Source: Bacteroidota bacterium (lineage in GTDB: Bacteria; Bacteroidota; Bacteroidia; Flavobacteriales; Schleiferiaceae). From it: a stretch of 64,000 bases of DNA. Below, one piece after another: positions 52,059 to 61,203 of the stretch. Within the stretch, counting starts at the first letter, position 1. The number at the start of each line of letters is the position of its first letter. The stretch spans positions 1 through 64,000 of the forward strand of contig PZPB01000002.1 of assembly GCA_003045865.1 (NCBI GenBank), written 5' to 3'. The position numbers and the translations under genes are program-made. Under the pieces are notes generated by a model. The model had not been told where the DNA came from. It saw only the letters and a program-made list of their open reading frames with translations, and searched no databases.

Positions 52059-52607
52059 TTATTTTCTTGGAAGAATATCAGAAATTTCGAATTCGGAGAT
52101 TACCTTCCCCCAAGATGCCTCGAAGGAACGTTCGCCCCATTGTTCAATGGTCAAATTTAAAGTTTCATCTTCGTTATAGTAGTCCCAAGCGATGAATTCT
52201 TGCCAATCGTCGTTTTTGCCTTTGGTCATATCGTTAAAATAGCCCGGCGATTCTTCATCAAGGAAATAGCTTTGACCCTCGTAAATTATGGTTTCGGGTG
52301 GGGCGGAGCCCTCGCTTATATTCTTGGCGATTTCCGCTCCAAGCTTGCGCATTGGTACTTTTTGACACCACAGTAATTCTACTTCGTCGTCCTCATCTAC
52401 CGCAAGGTAAAAACTGTCTTTACCATCGGAAACTTTATATTCTTTGCTAAACTCTTCATCGCCCCAGTCGTATTCGTATTCGCCGGTAACTTCCCAAGTG
52501 CGTAAATCATATTCGAAAATATAGCCCATGCTTAGGTCTAAAACGTTGCGGCTGAAGGGTTTTGGTTCTTCTTCTTTTTTGCCAAAAAGATTTTTAAATA
52601 GGCTCAT
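52059..52607 (-). CDS. DUF4178-like soluble protein
   Basis: A 182-residue acidic protein with no signal peptide. The region RNVLDLSMGYIFEYDLRTWEVTGEYEYDWGDEEFSKEYKV with a later SFYLAVDEDDEVELLW matches the beta-rich core of DUF4178, and a second beta unit follows (YFNDMTKGKNDDWQEFIAWDYY). DUF4178 genes typically sit with PspA, DUF350 and SpeD/SpeE homologues, as here. The 5' end overlaps the giant ATPase by 14 bp, so translation is coupled. The function is unknown. Confidence 0.72.
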   Translation of the reverse strand: MSLFKNLFGKKEEEPKPFSRNVLDLSMGYIFEYDLRTWEVTGEYEYDWGDEEFSKEYKVSDGKDSFYLAVDEDDEVELLWCQKVPMRKLGAEIAKNISEGSAPPETIIYEGQSYFLDEESPGYFNDMTKGKNDDWQEFIAWDYYNEDETLNLTIEQWGERSFEASWGKVISEFEISDILPRK

Positions 52608-55600
52608 TGTTCTTGTTTTTCATTTGTTGATAGTGACTGAATATTTGCACCAACTCGTCTAAGCCAGTGCCCATTCGTGCCATTTGATCTATAATCGGCG
52701 CAATCTGATTTCCGCCGAAACTCTTCATTCTTTGTTGTCGGCTAAAGACGGCCAGAATTTCTTTTTTTCTTTTTTTCTCGTCTTCGCTCATTAAATCTAA
52801 GAGTTCCTTCAGTTTTAGGAAATTGAATTCCGCTGCCGAACTTAAACTTTGTGATTCGTTTTCATAATGCGAAAGAATCAAGGTTTCTAATTCTTCCTCG
52901 TTCATTATCGGGCTCAGTTTCTCTACCATTTTATTCATATCGCGGTAGGAACCTTGTAGTTTAAAAGGAGGCTCGGTTCTATATTCTTCCGCTTGGCCAG
53001 CAGAAAGGATATACTGCTTATTTACTTTCAAGATAACCGCTCTCAGTCTTAGCATTTTCTGCAAAAGCTGAAGGTATTCTTTTATTTCTTCGCTACTGTG
53101 TTTTCCCTCTAAACTTATCTGACTAGTATCGCCACTTTCAATTGCTTGGACTAGTATTTTAAAGTCTTTGCTGTTTTGATCTTTCAGTTTAGCAATGCTG
53201 GGATTACTGCTGAGGCTGTTTTCTAAATAGCTATTTTCAAAGGCTTCGGCTTTCCCGCCAATAATATCTCCAAGATTGTAAATGTCGGCTCGGTTGGATA
53301 GCATATCGGGAATTTGAAACTTATCGCCACTTTCGGTATAGGGGTTTCCTGCCATCACCACCGCCACTTTTCGGCCACGGAAATCGTAGGTTTTGCTTAC
53401 ACCTTTGTAGATGCCTTCTATTTTACGTTGTGCGTCGCAGAGCGAAATGAACTTTTGCAAAAAGGCGGGATTACAATGCTGAATATCATCGATATAGATC
53501 ATAACATTGTCGCCCATCTCAAATGCAAGATTCAGTTTTTCCAGTTCTTCGCGTGCAGCTGAATTCGGTGCTACCGAAGGGTCAATGGCGGTAACTTCGT
53601 GACCAATGGCAGGGCCGTTTATTTTCATGAAAACCAATCCTAAACGGTTGGCGATATACTCCATTAAGGTAGTCTTACCATATCCTGGAGGGGAAATAAG
53701 TAAAAGCATTCCCATTAGGTCGGTACGTTTATTGGCACCAGCGGCGCCCATTTGCTTGGCAAGGTTATCGCCGACTAAAGGCAGGTAAACTTCATCTAAT
53801 AATTGGTTTCGAACAAAGGAACTCATCACCTTGGGTTTGAATTCTTGTAAGCGTAATTCCTTTTTTTGATCTGCTAGTAAATCCTTTTTCAACTTTTGAA
53901 AGCGCAGAAAATCCTGCACCGTGGTGCTCTCAAATCCATGCAGCTTCTCCATGAAATGCGGATAGTGAAGCGTAGTTTGTCCTTTTTCAAGAGAGGGGTG
54001 ATCACCTTCCAGTCCTTCTATCTTTTCGGAGAGAATCACTTTTTGATGCTCATCTAGCGCAAGCGTTTTATCCATTAAAAGGATGCTGGCCTCGCGCATT
54101 ACTTCTTCCGAAAAGGGCTTGCTTGTTCCTTGGTTTTGGTAGGCTTTAAGCCAAGATAGGATCGTTTGAAAGCTTTTTCCTTTCTTGTCTTTTTCGTTTT
54201 TCAAAGACAGTTCATAGTCTTTGGTCCATCGGTTCTTTTTCAGGTGTAATTCAAACTGCTCACTTAAATCCCAAGCGGAGAGGGAAAAGGCTAGCTTTTG
54301 CTCCGAACTTAAAAGATAGAATAGGTAATGAGCGGCGTCTTCCCGTACTTTATCATCTACCCAATCTAGCTTTAGCGGAAGGCTTTGAATATCATTTTTT
54401 AGCTCGGCAATACTGTTTACGAAGCTTTTACTTTGGGGGAATATTTTTAGAATGCTGCGAATAATGCGCATGTTTTCGTCCCACTTTTCGCGCACTTCAC
54501 TCGATATTTCGCGCTTCCAAAATAAATAGGCCAGGCAGCGGGCATTGCTGCTATAGCGTAAAAGTCCGATGCTAAAATGAAGTTTCAGCAGCGCCTTTAA
54601 AATGAGCATAGCGTCTTTATCGTGTACGCCTTTTACATAACCTTCATCGTATTTACGGCCCATTTTAAGTTGGACATATTCCTGTAAATCGCTGTCATTA
54701 AGAAGATGCAATTCTTCCAACGTTTTGGTCTCTTCATCTTTGCCATTTTGGGCTTCCAGAAAAAGGTGATAAGCTAAATACTCGGCGCGATACACTTGAG
54801 CGTTTTCACTTTTTAGGCTTTGGTCCCACACGCTGCGGGTTGCTTCAATGGCCTCCGATTGCAGCGCCTCAAAAAAGTTGGTGCCACTAATATGGTAGTA
54901 AAGATTTTCGTCTTTGTAAACGATGCTGAGGTCGATGCTTTGGGTGTTTACATTAAACTGATGCTTGCCCAGTTGAATGATATTTTCGCCGTTTACAAAA
55001 AGTTCTTGCTTGTCTTTGCTTTGTCGTAGGGCATCTTCATAGCTTGTTTTTAACTGACTAAGAAGGTCATCAGCTTTCACCGAATCGCCCAAGGACAAAA
55101 GTTGTTCGGCGATGCCGCGTACTTTTTCGATCATTAAATCGCTGGCGAAAAAGGTGCGCATTTCGCCCTCGTTCTTAAGCTTGGCTAGTCTTTTTTGGAT
55201 GCCGTTAATTATACGACCGCCCGATTTTTGAAGACTAAGCGTTTGTTTGTTTAAGGCTTCATTAAGCTGTACTTTTTTCGAGTCGAAGGCACCATAAAGC
55301 TCTTCCCTTTTTTCGGCAATGATTTCTATAAACTCATCAAAGGCAGCGAATTTCGCTTCTAGTTCCTCTAGTTGTACCATCAACTTATTGAGGTATTCAT
55401 CGCATTTTTCGGCCGAATCAGCCAAGTTGAGGTAATTGGTTAAGCCTTGGTTAATGAGTTTTATTTGTGACTTAAACTCTGCTTCGCCTTCGAGGCTGAG
55501 TAATTCTTTTTTACGGTTTTTAAGCTGGGCGCTGATGCGGTTAAACTGCGCGTAGAGCGTAGAAATGGCATCAATGATTTTAACTGATTGGGTGGCGTCG

Positions 55601-57525
55601 TCGATTTTTAAGTTGCCCACGATTTCAATCAAGAGGTCGAGCTCAGCTGAAATCTGGATAATGTCTTCCGCTAAGCGATTAAGCTCCGTTACCTTTTTTG
55701 CTTGGTCGAGCTCTTGCTTAAGTTTTTCCGTTTTTAGTTCATAAGGTTCTAGCGCTTCCTTACGGAGAAGGTAATTCAGAGTGGCTTTCGATAATTGATC
55801 GTTAACCTCACTTAACTCATTTTCTAAAGCTTCAATGACAGCAAGGTCGCTGTACCGCAGATCTTTTAAAGCAATTACTTTCCCCTTATTCTCTCTCAGT
55901 AGGGCGAGGCGATTAACGTATTCGTCAATATTTTTAGCCTGACTATTTTTTATTTTAGAAATGGCTTTATGGGCCTCTGCCATTACGCTGGCACTTTCGG
56001 CTGCCGTGTGCGCTTTTATTTTCAGAACCTTTTCATATTCATCAATGGCTGCCGTGGCTGTGCTTTTTATAGCTTCAATGGGTTGAGAGATCTGTTCTAC
56101 TTCGGCATGGTCAATCCAGTGGTAGGCATCGATAATGCCAGTGCTTTGCTTGCTTAAATCTGTGTATAAGTTAGCGTAGCGATCATCCTTGCCAATGAGT
56201 TTAATAAGCTCACTGCATTCGCTCATCAGGCGCACAATTTCTTTATTGCCAATTTTATAAATGTAAGAATCGCTTTCTGCTTCCACCACGTGGTTAGGCG
56301 AGTAAAAGGGGGTTTGCCAAATTTGGATGAGATGTACTCTTTTTTGCTCCTCTTCGGCCTTAAAGAAAATAAGCTCACCGCTTTCAAATAGGGTATAGCC
56401 ATTGCAAATTATCGGGGTAGCAACTTTCTGATCTATAATGTTATAATTCAGTAAAATATAAACACCACTCTCGCCTTGGTAAAAGATATAAAGGTAATCC
56501 TCGCCGTTTTGAGAGGCTATTTTCCGCTCAAAAAGCATATTGTTGAGCTGAATATCGAAGAGCTTTACTTCCCCCGTTTGGATATAATAACCCTTGGCGA
56601 AAATAATTCCCTGATTATCGGGTAGTAGAACACAAGAATCTTCCAAGGCGTCCATGCGAGCACAGGCTTGAATTTTCTCATTGTAAACTATGTAGCGAAA
56701 ATCCTTTTCTTTATAAGGTTTTACCTTAAGAGCGATAAGGTTGCCAATAATGGCAAAGTAAATTTCCGCGTCATCTAGCGTTTGGTCTTTGTCTTCAACG
56801 GGTTCGCTGTAGATGCCTTTACCTGTATCGGTATTGTCTTCAATTTTTAGAGTAAGATCGCCGCCGGTAGTTTCAATAAATACGCGATCCTTAATAGAGA
56901 TGTGAGGGTGTAAACCTTTGCGATGCATGTCGCGACTAATCTTTTCCCACGTGAATTCGTGCTGCCTAGGGTATTTAAATTCATGGTCGCTACGGTTACC
57001 CGCATATTGATATTTACCATCGATAAGCGACCATTTGAAAGTCTTTATATCATTCGCGCTTTTCCCCACTCGAAACACCATAAAGATGGCATTGCCGCTG
57101 CGGGCAAATTTGCTGAAAACCGTTTCGCGGTAATATTGGTATAGATTGGCAAAATCTAGTAAAAACTGCTCATTATCTAGCAGTGTTGATTCGCAGGGCT
57201 TAAAGTTTTGGCTTTCCTCTTGAAAGTGATAGGTGCTAAAAACATCATTTACATGGGTTTCGCTTTTCAGGCCCATGTGCACATTGTAGCCGAACCAAAA
57301 ATAATTGTCGCCTATTGGAATGATATCGCGGGCTAGGCAGTTGTTTTCCGTGCTAATCCTTTCCGTCGCTTTTAGCTTGGTTTCGGTGGCTCCGAAAACG
57401 TTTTTGCGCGCCGCGTTTAAGCGCTGCAAGCGTTCTTGTAAATCGGCAGAATGATTGCGCAAACGGTCACGAATTACCTCGTAACTACCTATTTCAATAT
57501 TTACTTCTTGATTTTCTTGAGCCAT
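52594..57525 (-). CDS. Giant coiled-coil AAA ATPase (DUF3686 / DNA repair ATPase type)
   Basis: A 1643-residue cytoplasmic protein. Residues about 1-450 are a beta-rich domain with repeated strands. It resembles the DUF3686 region of proteins annotated as DNA repair ATPases. Residues about 470-830 are long coiled coils. A helical region leads to an AAA module with Walker A PPGYGKTTLMEYIANRLG (near 1277), Walker B NVMIYIDDIQHC (near 1340) and sensor VVMAGNPYTESGDKFQIPD, where NRAD lies in the arginine-finger region. The helical C-terminus ends near RMKSFGGNQIAPIIDQMA. The DNA repair name is inherited annotation. The context here (PspA, flotillin, DUF350, SpeD/E) points to membranes instead. 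Confidence 0.8.
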   Translation of the reverse strand: MAQENQEVNIEIGSYEVIRDRLRNHSADLQERLQRLNAARKNVFGATETKLKATERISTENNCLARDIIPIGDNYFWFGYNVHMGLKSETHVNDVFSTYHFQEESQNFKPCESTLLDNEQFLLDFANLYQYYRETVFSKFARSGNAIFMVFRVGKSANDIKTFKWSLIDGKYQYAGNRSDHEFKYPRQHEFTWEKISRDMHRKGLHPHISIKDRVFIETTGGDLTLKIEDNTDTGKGIYSEPVEDKDQTLDDAEIYFAIIGNLIALKVKPYKEKDFRYIVYNEKIQACARMDALEDSCVLLPDNQGIIFAKGYYIQTGEVKLFDIQLNNMLFERKIASQNGEDYLYIFYQGESGVYILLNYNIIDQKVATPIICNGYTLFESGELIFFKAEEEQKRVHLIQIWQTPFYSPNHVVEAESDSYIYKIGNKEIVRLMSECSELIKLIGKDDRYANLYTDLSKQSTGIIDAYHWIDHAEVEQISQPIEAIKSTATAAIDEYEKVLKIKAHTAAESASVMAEAHKAISKIKNSQAKNIDEYVNRLALLRENKGKVIALKDLRYSDLAVIEALENELSEVNDQLSKATLNYLLRKEALEPYELKTEKLKQELDQAKKVTELNRLAEDIIQISAELDLLIEIVGNLKIDDATQSVKIIDAISTLYAQFNRISAQLKNRKKELLSLEGEAEFKSQIKLINQGLTNYLNLADSAEKCDEYLNKLMVQLEELEAKFAAFDEFIEIIAEKREELYGAFDSKKVQLNEALNKQTLSLQKSGGRIINGIQKRLAKLKNEGEMRTFFASDLMIEKVRGIAEQLLSLGDSVKADDLLSQLKTSYEDALRQSKDKQELFVNGENIIQLGKHQFNVNTQSIDLSIVYKDENLYYHISGTNFFEALQSEAIEATRSVWDQSLKSENAQVYRAEYLAYHLFLEAQNGKDEETKTLEELHLLNDSDLQEYVQLKMGRKYDEGYVKGVHDKDAMLILKALLKLHFSIGLLRYSSNARCLAYLFWKREISSEVREKWDENMRIIRSILKIFPQSKSFVNSIAELKNDIQSLPLKLDWVDDKVREDAAHYLFYLLSSEQKLAFSLSAWDLSEQFELHLKKNRWTKDYELSLKNEKDKKGKSFQTILSWLKAYQNQGTSKPFSEEVMREASILLMDKTLALDEHQKVILSEKIEGLEGDHPSLEKGQTTLHYPHFMEKLHGFESTTVQDFLRFQKLKKDLLADQKKELRLQEFKPKVMSSFVRNQLLDEVYLPLVGDNLAKQMGAAGANKRTDLMGMLLLISPPGYGKTTLMEYIANRLGLVFMKINGPAIGHEVTAIDPSVAPNSAAREELEKLNLAFEMGDNVMIYIDDIQHCNPAFLQKFISLCDAQRKIEGIYKGVSKTYDFRGRKVAVVMAGNPYTESGDKFQIPDMLSNRADIYNLGDIIGGKAEAFENSYLENSLSSNPSIAKLKDQNSKDFKILVQAIESGDTSQISLEGKHSSEEIKEYLQLLQKMLRLRAVILKVNKQYILSAGQAEEYRTEPPFKLQGSYRDMNKMVEKLSPIMNEEELETLILSHYENESQSLSSAAEFNFLKLKELLDLMSEDEKKRKKEILAVFSRQQRMKSFGGNQIAPIIDQMARMGTGLDELVQIFSHYQQMKNKNNEPI

Positions 57526-57561
57526 ACAAAATTAGCTTGAAGCGGTTGATTTTATTTAGAA

Positions 57562-57585
57562 AGAGCGCGCGGTAAAGCGCGCTCT
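57562..57585 (-). repeat. Strong GC hairpin inside the envelope operon
   Basis: AGAGCGCGC (57562-57570) pairs perfectly with GCGCGCTCT (57577-57585) around GGTAAA. It is in the only sizeable gap of the operon (74 bp, between the flotillin and ATPase genes). The bases after it on the minus strand (TTCTAAATAAAAT) are only weakly T-rich, so it may attenuate transcription or protect mRNA ends. Confidence 0.65.
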
Positions 57586-57599
57586 ACTTGGCTTTTGTT

Positions 57600-59780
57600 T
57601 TAGTCTTCGATGATGCCAAAATCGTCGGCGCTGCTATTGCTCAAATTGTTTTGTTTGGCAAAATTTAGCATTTGTTCTAATACGCTGCGTTTCTTACTGT
57701 CGTCCGTACTATTGATTAGTCGGGTAAGGAAGGAAGCTACACTAAGGTTTCTAAGGTCCTCGGTACTAATACCCGATTCTTTTACAATACCGCGTACTTT
57801 TTCTAGTAGGCTTGCGCCAGATGGGTCATTAAGAAGCTGATCTTTCACCTGAGTAAATACTACCGAATTATCAATGCGACGGTCCATGGCTTTTCCAGAA
57901 GTAATGGCGCCTACGATCTTATCAAAGAAGACATTTTCACCCCCTACGATATCAATTTTAGCACTGCGTAATGCTTCCGATAAAACTTGAGCTTGGGCAT
58001 CGGCAATATCTTTTTGGATATGGATACCCGCTAATTCTACCGATTTGTCTTTATCGAGACGTAGTTTAAACTCTTCGTGGTCTTTACCAGCATCATTTAA
58101 GGTTTTCATAGCTTTGGCCTTGCGGTCAATTCCTTCCGCTTCCGCAGATGCTTTTTCCAGATTCACTAGCGCTTCGGCCAGACCTTTTTCTTTTTCCGCT
58201 TCCGCTTTCTTGCGAATTACTTCCGCTTCGGCGAGACCGGTCGCTTGATTAACTTCCGCGGCCGATTTACCAATTCTCAAATCGGCTTCCGCTTGGGCTA
58301 AACTCTTCGCTTCAATACCACGAGCCTCGGCAATCGCTTGATCTTCAATAACAGAAGCTTCTGCTTCCCCTTGTTTCTCGCGGGCTTGGGCTTTGGCTTC
58401 TAATACACGGGCTTCGGCTAATCCTGCTGCTGCAAAACGAGAGGCTTCGGCTTCCGCTAAAACTTTAATGGCTTCTGCTTTTTGAACTGAGCTTTGTTGT
58501 TCGGCATCGGCATCAATGATTTTCTGCTTGGCACTAAATTCAGCGGCTGATTTAGCGGCTTCTGCCTTTTTGATTTCTTGCACCAATGAAGATTCTGCTT
58601 CTTCTTCGGCCTTAGTAATAGAGACTCTTTTTAGTCTTTCCGCTTCTGCGAAAGCACGGGTGTCTTTGATGCGCTCTTCTTCATCCACCACAGTTTTCTC
58701 AATGGCAACACGCTCGCGTATAACTTCTTGAATATTTTTCTGTTCGGTTTCAATCGCTTTTTGCTTTTCTATCTGCGTAAGCGTAACAATACGTTCGCGT
58801 TCGGTCGCTTCTAACTGGCGGTCTTTTTCAACTCTTTCCGTTTCTACTACTTCGGTGCGTTCTTTGTTTTTCGCGGCCACAATTACTTGACGCTCTTTAT
58901 TTTGTTCACTTACCTCAATTTCTTCTTCTGTTGCAATTCTTGCTCTTTCCGATTTGAGTTTTTCCTCTTGATTTACTTTTTCAATTTCCGCTTCTTCGCG
59001 CGCTTTCACATTGGCTATTTCGCGTTTCTGTTTTTCTTCGCTCTCGGCTAACTGCCTTTCTAAAACCAAGATAGCTTCGCGCGCTTCAACGTCTTGTTGC
59101 TTAATTATCTTTTCCTTATCACGCTGAATAAAGTTGGCTTTAACCGCTTCTCTCGCAGTGATTTCGGTGATCTTTTTAATCCCTTCTGCATCTAAAATAT
59201 TATTGGGATCTAAAGATTCTAGAGGTGTTTGCTCTAAGAAGTCGATGGCGGCATCGTCGAGGATATAGCCATTGAGGTCGGTGCCAATTATGTCTATGAT
59301 TTCTCTTCTGAATTCATCGCGTTGGTTGTATAAATCAACAAAGTCGAATTTTTTACCCACGGTTTTTAGGGCTTCCGAAAACTTGGCGTCAAAGAGTAAG
59401 CGCAAGGCATCTTTAGAAGAGGCGCGGCTGCAACCTACCGATTGAGCAACGCGTTTTACATCGTCTACCATTTCGTTTACACGCACATAAAAAGCCACAT
59501 TGATGTCGGCGCGCAAATTGTCTTTACACACTAGGCCATCTTTGCCCTTGCGGTCAATGGTAATGGTGTTTAAGGAGATGTCCATAATCTCCACTTTGTG
59601 AAGAACGGGAATGACCATCATGCCATTGAAAGACACTTTTATACCACCCACACCAGTGCGGACGAGGGCTTGGCCTTGGGAGGTTTTGTAATAGAAGCGG
59701 GAGAACATGGCGATAATCCCGAAAATTAGAACTACCGCTACAATGATCGCCACCATGCCGGTTTGCTGAAAAATTTCCAT
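57600..59780 (-). CDS. Flotillin-like SPFH protein (YqiK type)
   Basis: A 726-residue membrane scaffold. It has one TM helix (residues 9-29), an SPFH/band-7 domain (about 30-215, with GGIKVSFNGMMVIPVLHKVEIMD), and then a very long Ala/Glu-rich coiled coil (about 220-600) with EAEA/AEAE repeats such as EAEASRFAAAGLAEARVLEA. A compact C-terminal helical domain closes it. Length, order and the upstream OB-fold membrane protein match E. coli YqiJ-YqiK. Flotillins organise membrane microdomains. It starts 26 bp after the YqiJ-like gene. Confidence 0.92.
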   Translation of the reverse strand: MEIFQQTGMVAIIVAVVLIFGIIAMFSRFYYKTSQGQALVRTGVGGIKVSFNGMMVIPVLHKVEIMDISLNTITIDRKGKDGLVCKDNLRADINVAFYVRVNEMVDDVKRVAQSVGCSRASSKDALRLLFDAKFSEALKTVGKKFDFVDLYNQRDEFRREIIDIIGTDLNGYILDDAAIDFLEQTPLESLDPNNILDAEGIKKITEITAREAVKANFIQRDKEKIIKQQDVEAREAILVLERQLAESEEKQKREIANVKAREEAEIEKVNQEEKLKSERARIATEEEIEVSEQNKERQVIVAAKNKERTEVVETERVEKDRQLEATERERIVTLTQIEKQKAIETEQKNIQEVIRERVAIEKTVVDEEERIKDTRAFAEAERLKRVSITKAEEEAESSLVQEIKKAEAAKSAAEFSAKQKIIDADAEQQSSVQKAEAIKVLAEAEASRFAAAGLAEARVLEAKAQAREKQGEAEASVIEDQAIAEARGIEAKSLAQAEADLRIGKSAAEVNQATGLAEAEVIRKKAEAEKEKGLAEALVNLEKASAEAEGIDRKAKAMKTLNDAGKDHEEFKLRLDKDKSVELAGIHIQKDIADAQAQVLSEALRSAKIDIVGGENVFFDKIVGAITSGKAMDRRIDNSVVFTQVKDQLLNDPSGASLLEKVRGIVKESGISTEDLRNLSVASFLTRLINSTDDSKKRSVLEQMLNFAKQNNLSNSSADDFGIIED

Positions 59781-59806
59781 AAAGAGAATTAAAGAATGAT
59801 TGGTTT

Positions 59807-60451
59807 TTAGCTAATGCTTAGGTGAGGTTCTACCAGATAAACTCCTGGTTCGTCGAGCTTTTCAATAAAAAGCACTTGTTCACCTTTAAGTACAGACTGG
59901 CTTTTCGGACTGCGGATGTAGAGTCTCAAAAAACTGCCTTGATAGTTGATTTCGGCCATGCCTTTATTGAGGTCGGAAGCAGGGCTGATAACTGTGCCTA
60001 TTTTGCCAATAATTTCCTTCTTTTTACTGTCGTCATTTAATTTTTCGAAAAAGCGGACGAAGGGTGTGGTTAGCACTTTAGAGATTAATAGGCTCAGAAA
60101 GAGCAGAGGTATAAAACTTAGTAGTCCGAAAACAAAGCTTTCGAGGCCTAAAAAGTTATTGATGTTTATGCTTAGTAGCCATAGCGGAAGGCTCACGAAG
60201 CTCAACCAAATCATAAAAGGGATGCGGCCGAGGTTAAAGAAAACGAGCACATTATTTAACCAAGACACATCGCCGGAGACGTCTCCCTCAATCTCAAAAT
60301 CTGCTTCACCATCAATGTCGATATCGAAATCTAAAAACTCGGTATCTAATAAGCCGATAATTACAATTATCCAGTAGAGAAGGATGAAGAGGAGCAATGC
60401 CGTTGGTATAGCATTGGCTCCGTTGAAAATGAGATTAAGGAATTCGTTCAT
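59807..60451 (-). CDS. YqiJ/NfeD-like membrane protein with C-terminal OB fold
   Basis: A 214-residue protein. A TM helix spans about 15-35. An acidic loop (LDFDIDIDGEADFEIEGDVSG) follows, then two or three TM helices (about 75-130). The C-terminal domain (residues 145-214) is beta-rich, with IGKIGTVISPASDLNKGMAEINYQG and RLYIRSPKSQSVLKGEQVLF, an OB fold of the NfeD type. NfeD-like proteins pair with flotillins, and this one lies directly ahead of the flotillin gene. The very acidic extracytoplasmic loop is notable. Confidence 0.8.
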   Translation of the reverse strand: MNEFLNLIFNGANAIPTALLLFILLYWIIVIIGLLDTEFLDFDIDIDGEADFEIEGDVSGDVSWLNNVLVFFNLGRIPFMIWLSFVSLPLWLLSININNFLGLESFVFGLLSFIPLLFLSLLISKVLTTPFVRFFEKLNDDSKKKEIIGKIGTVISPASDLNKGMAEINYQGSFLRLYIRSPKSQSVLKGEQVLFIEKLDEPGVYLVEPHLSIS

Positions 60452-60461
60452 GATTTATTTT

Positions 60462-61190
60462 TTATTCACTTTTACTATCGTCGGCTTTGTTCATGCCTAA
60501 GCGTGCTTTTAGAGCGGCTAGTTCATCGCTAACTTGACTAGACTTGGCACCGTCAAGGGCTTTGTCGATTTCTTCATCAACCGAGCGGCTTTCGTTGGCA
60601 ATATCACCGTAGCTTTCGGCTAGAGCTTCTTCTTGCTCAACTTTTTCTTTCATGCGCTCTAGCATGCTAACGGTACCTGAGCCATCGATTTTAGACATTT
60701 GTTTATTAATGTTTACGGTAGCGGAGCTCACTTTAACTCTGGCTTTCAAAGTTTTCAGCTCGTTTTCGTACTGGCTAATTTGCTGACGGAGTTTTTTAAT
60801 ATTCGACTCCATGGTGCTTATGTTGCCGTCGAACTTATTCTTGTCGGCTAAGGATCGTTGAGCTTGCTCTTTGTTTTCGTTTTTCTTAGTTAAAGCTTCG
60901 TTGGCAAGACGTTCTGCCTCTGCCATTTCCATTTCACCTTTTTCGGCGCGTTCCAGCAGCATAATTGCTTTCTTTTCGTAGTCTTTAGCCTTGCTTTCAA
61001 AATTGCTTTGATCATTACGAGCCCGAATGCTAAGCGCTTTGATTTCCGCCAAAGCGTGCAGTGCTTTGTCTAAATCCATTTTTAAGTCACGGATACCCTG
61101 CTCCGTCATTTTGATAGGGTCCTCTAATTTGTCTAGAGCAGAATTGGTTTCGGCTTTACCGATGCTAAAAAGTCTTCTTAAAATATTCAT
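60462..61190 (-). CDS. pspA: PspA/IM30-family membrane-remodelling protein
   Basis: A 242-residue ESCRT-III-like protein. The start is the ATG at 61188-61190 (MNILRRLFSIGKAETNSALDKLEDPIKM), giving the N-terminal amphipathic helix and the conserved EDP motif. The frame extends 18 codons further up without resemblance. Long alpha-helical hairpin sequence follows (ALHALAEIKALSIRARNDQ), then the conserved LERMKEKVEQEEALAESYGDIA. PspA binds stressed anionic membranes and oligomerises into rods. It lies 13 bp after the YbjN-like gene and 10 bp before the YqiJ-like gene. Confidence 0.93.
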   Translation of the reverse strand: MNILRRLFSIGKAETNSALDKLEDPIKMTEQGIRDLKMDLDKALHALAEIKALSIRARNDQSNFESKAKDYEKKAIMLLERAEKGEMEMAEAERLANEALTKKNENKEQAQRSLADKNKFDGNISTMESNIKKLRQQISQYENELKTLKARVKVSSATVNINKQMSKIDGSGTVSMLERMKEKVEQEEALAESYGDIANESRSVDEEIDKALDGAKSSQVSDELAALKARLGMNKADDSKSE

Positions 61191-61203
61191 TGTTGTGTTT
61201 TTT

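Noticed and set aside
58200..59100. DNA-level tandem repeat suspected in the flotillin gene
   Set aside because: The repetition is of Ala/Glu coiled-coil codons (GCTTCxGC-type) and is expected for flotillins. No exact repeat unit is conserved.
59946..60377. A 143-residue plus-strand frame
   Set aside because: Antisense of the YqiJ-like gene. Its repeats mirror the acidic loop codons.
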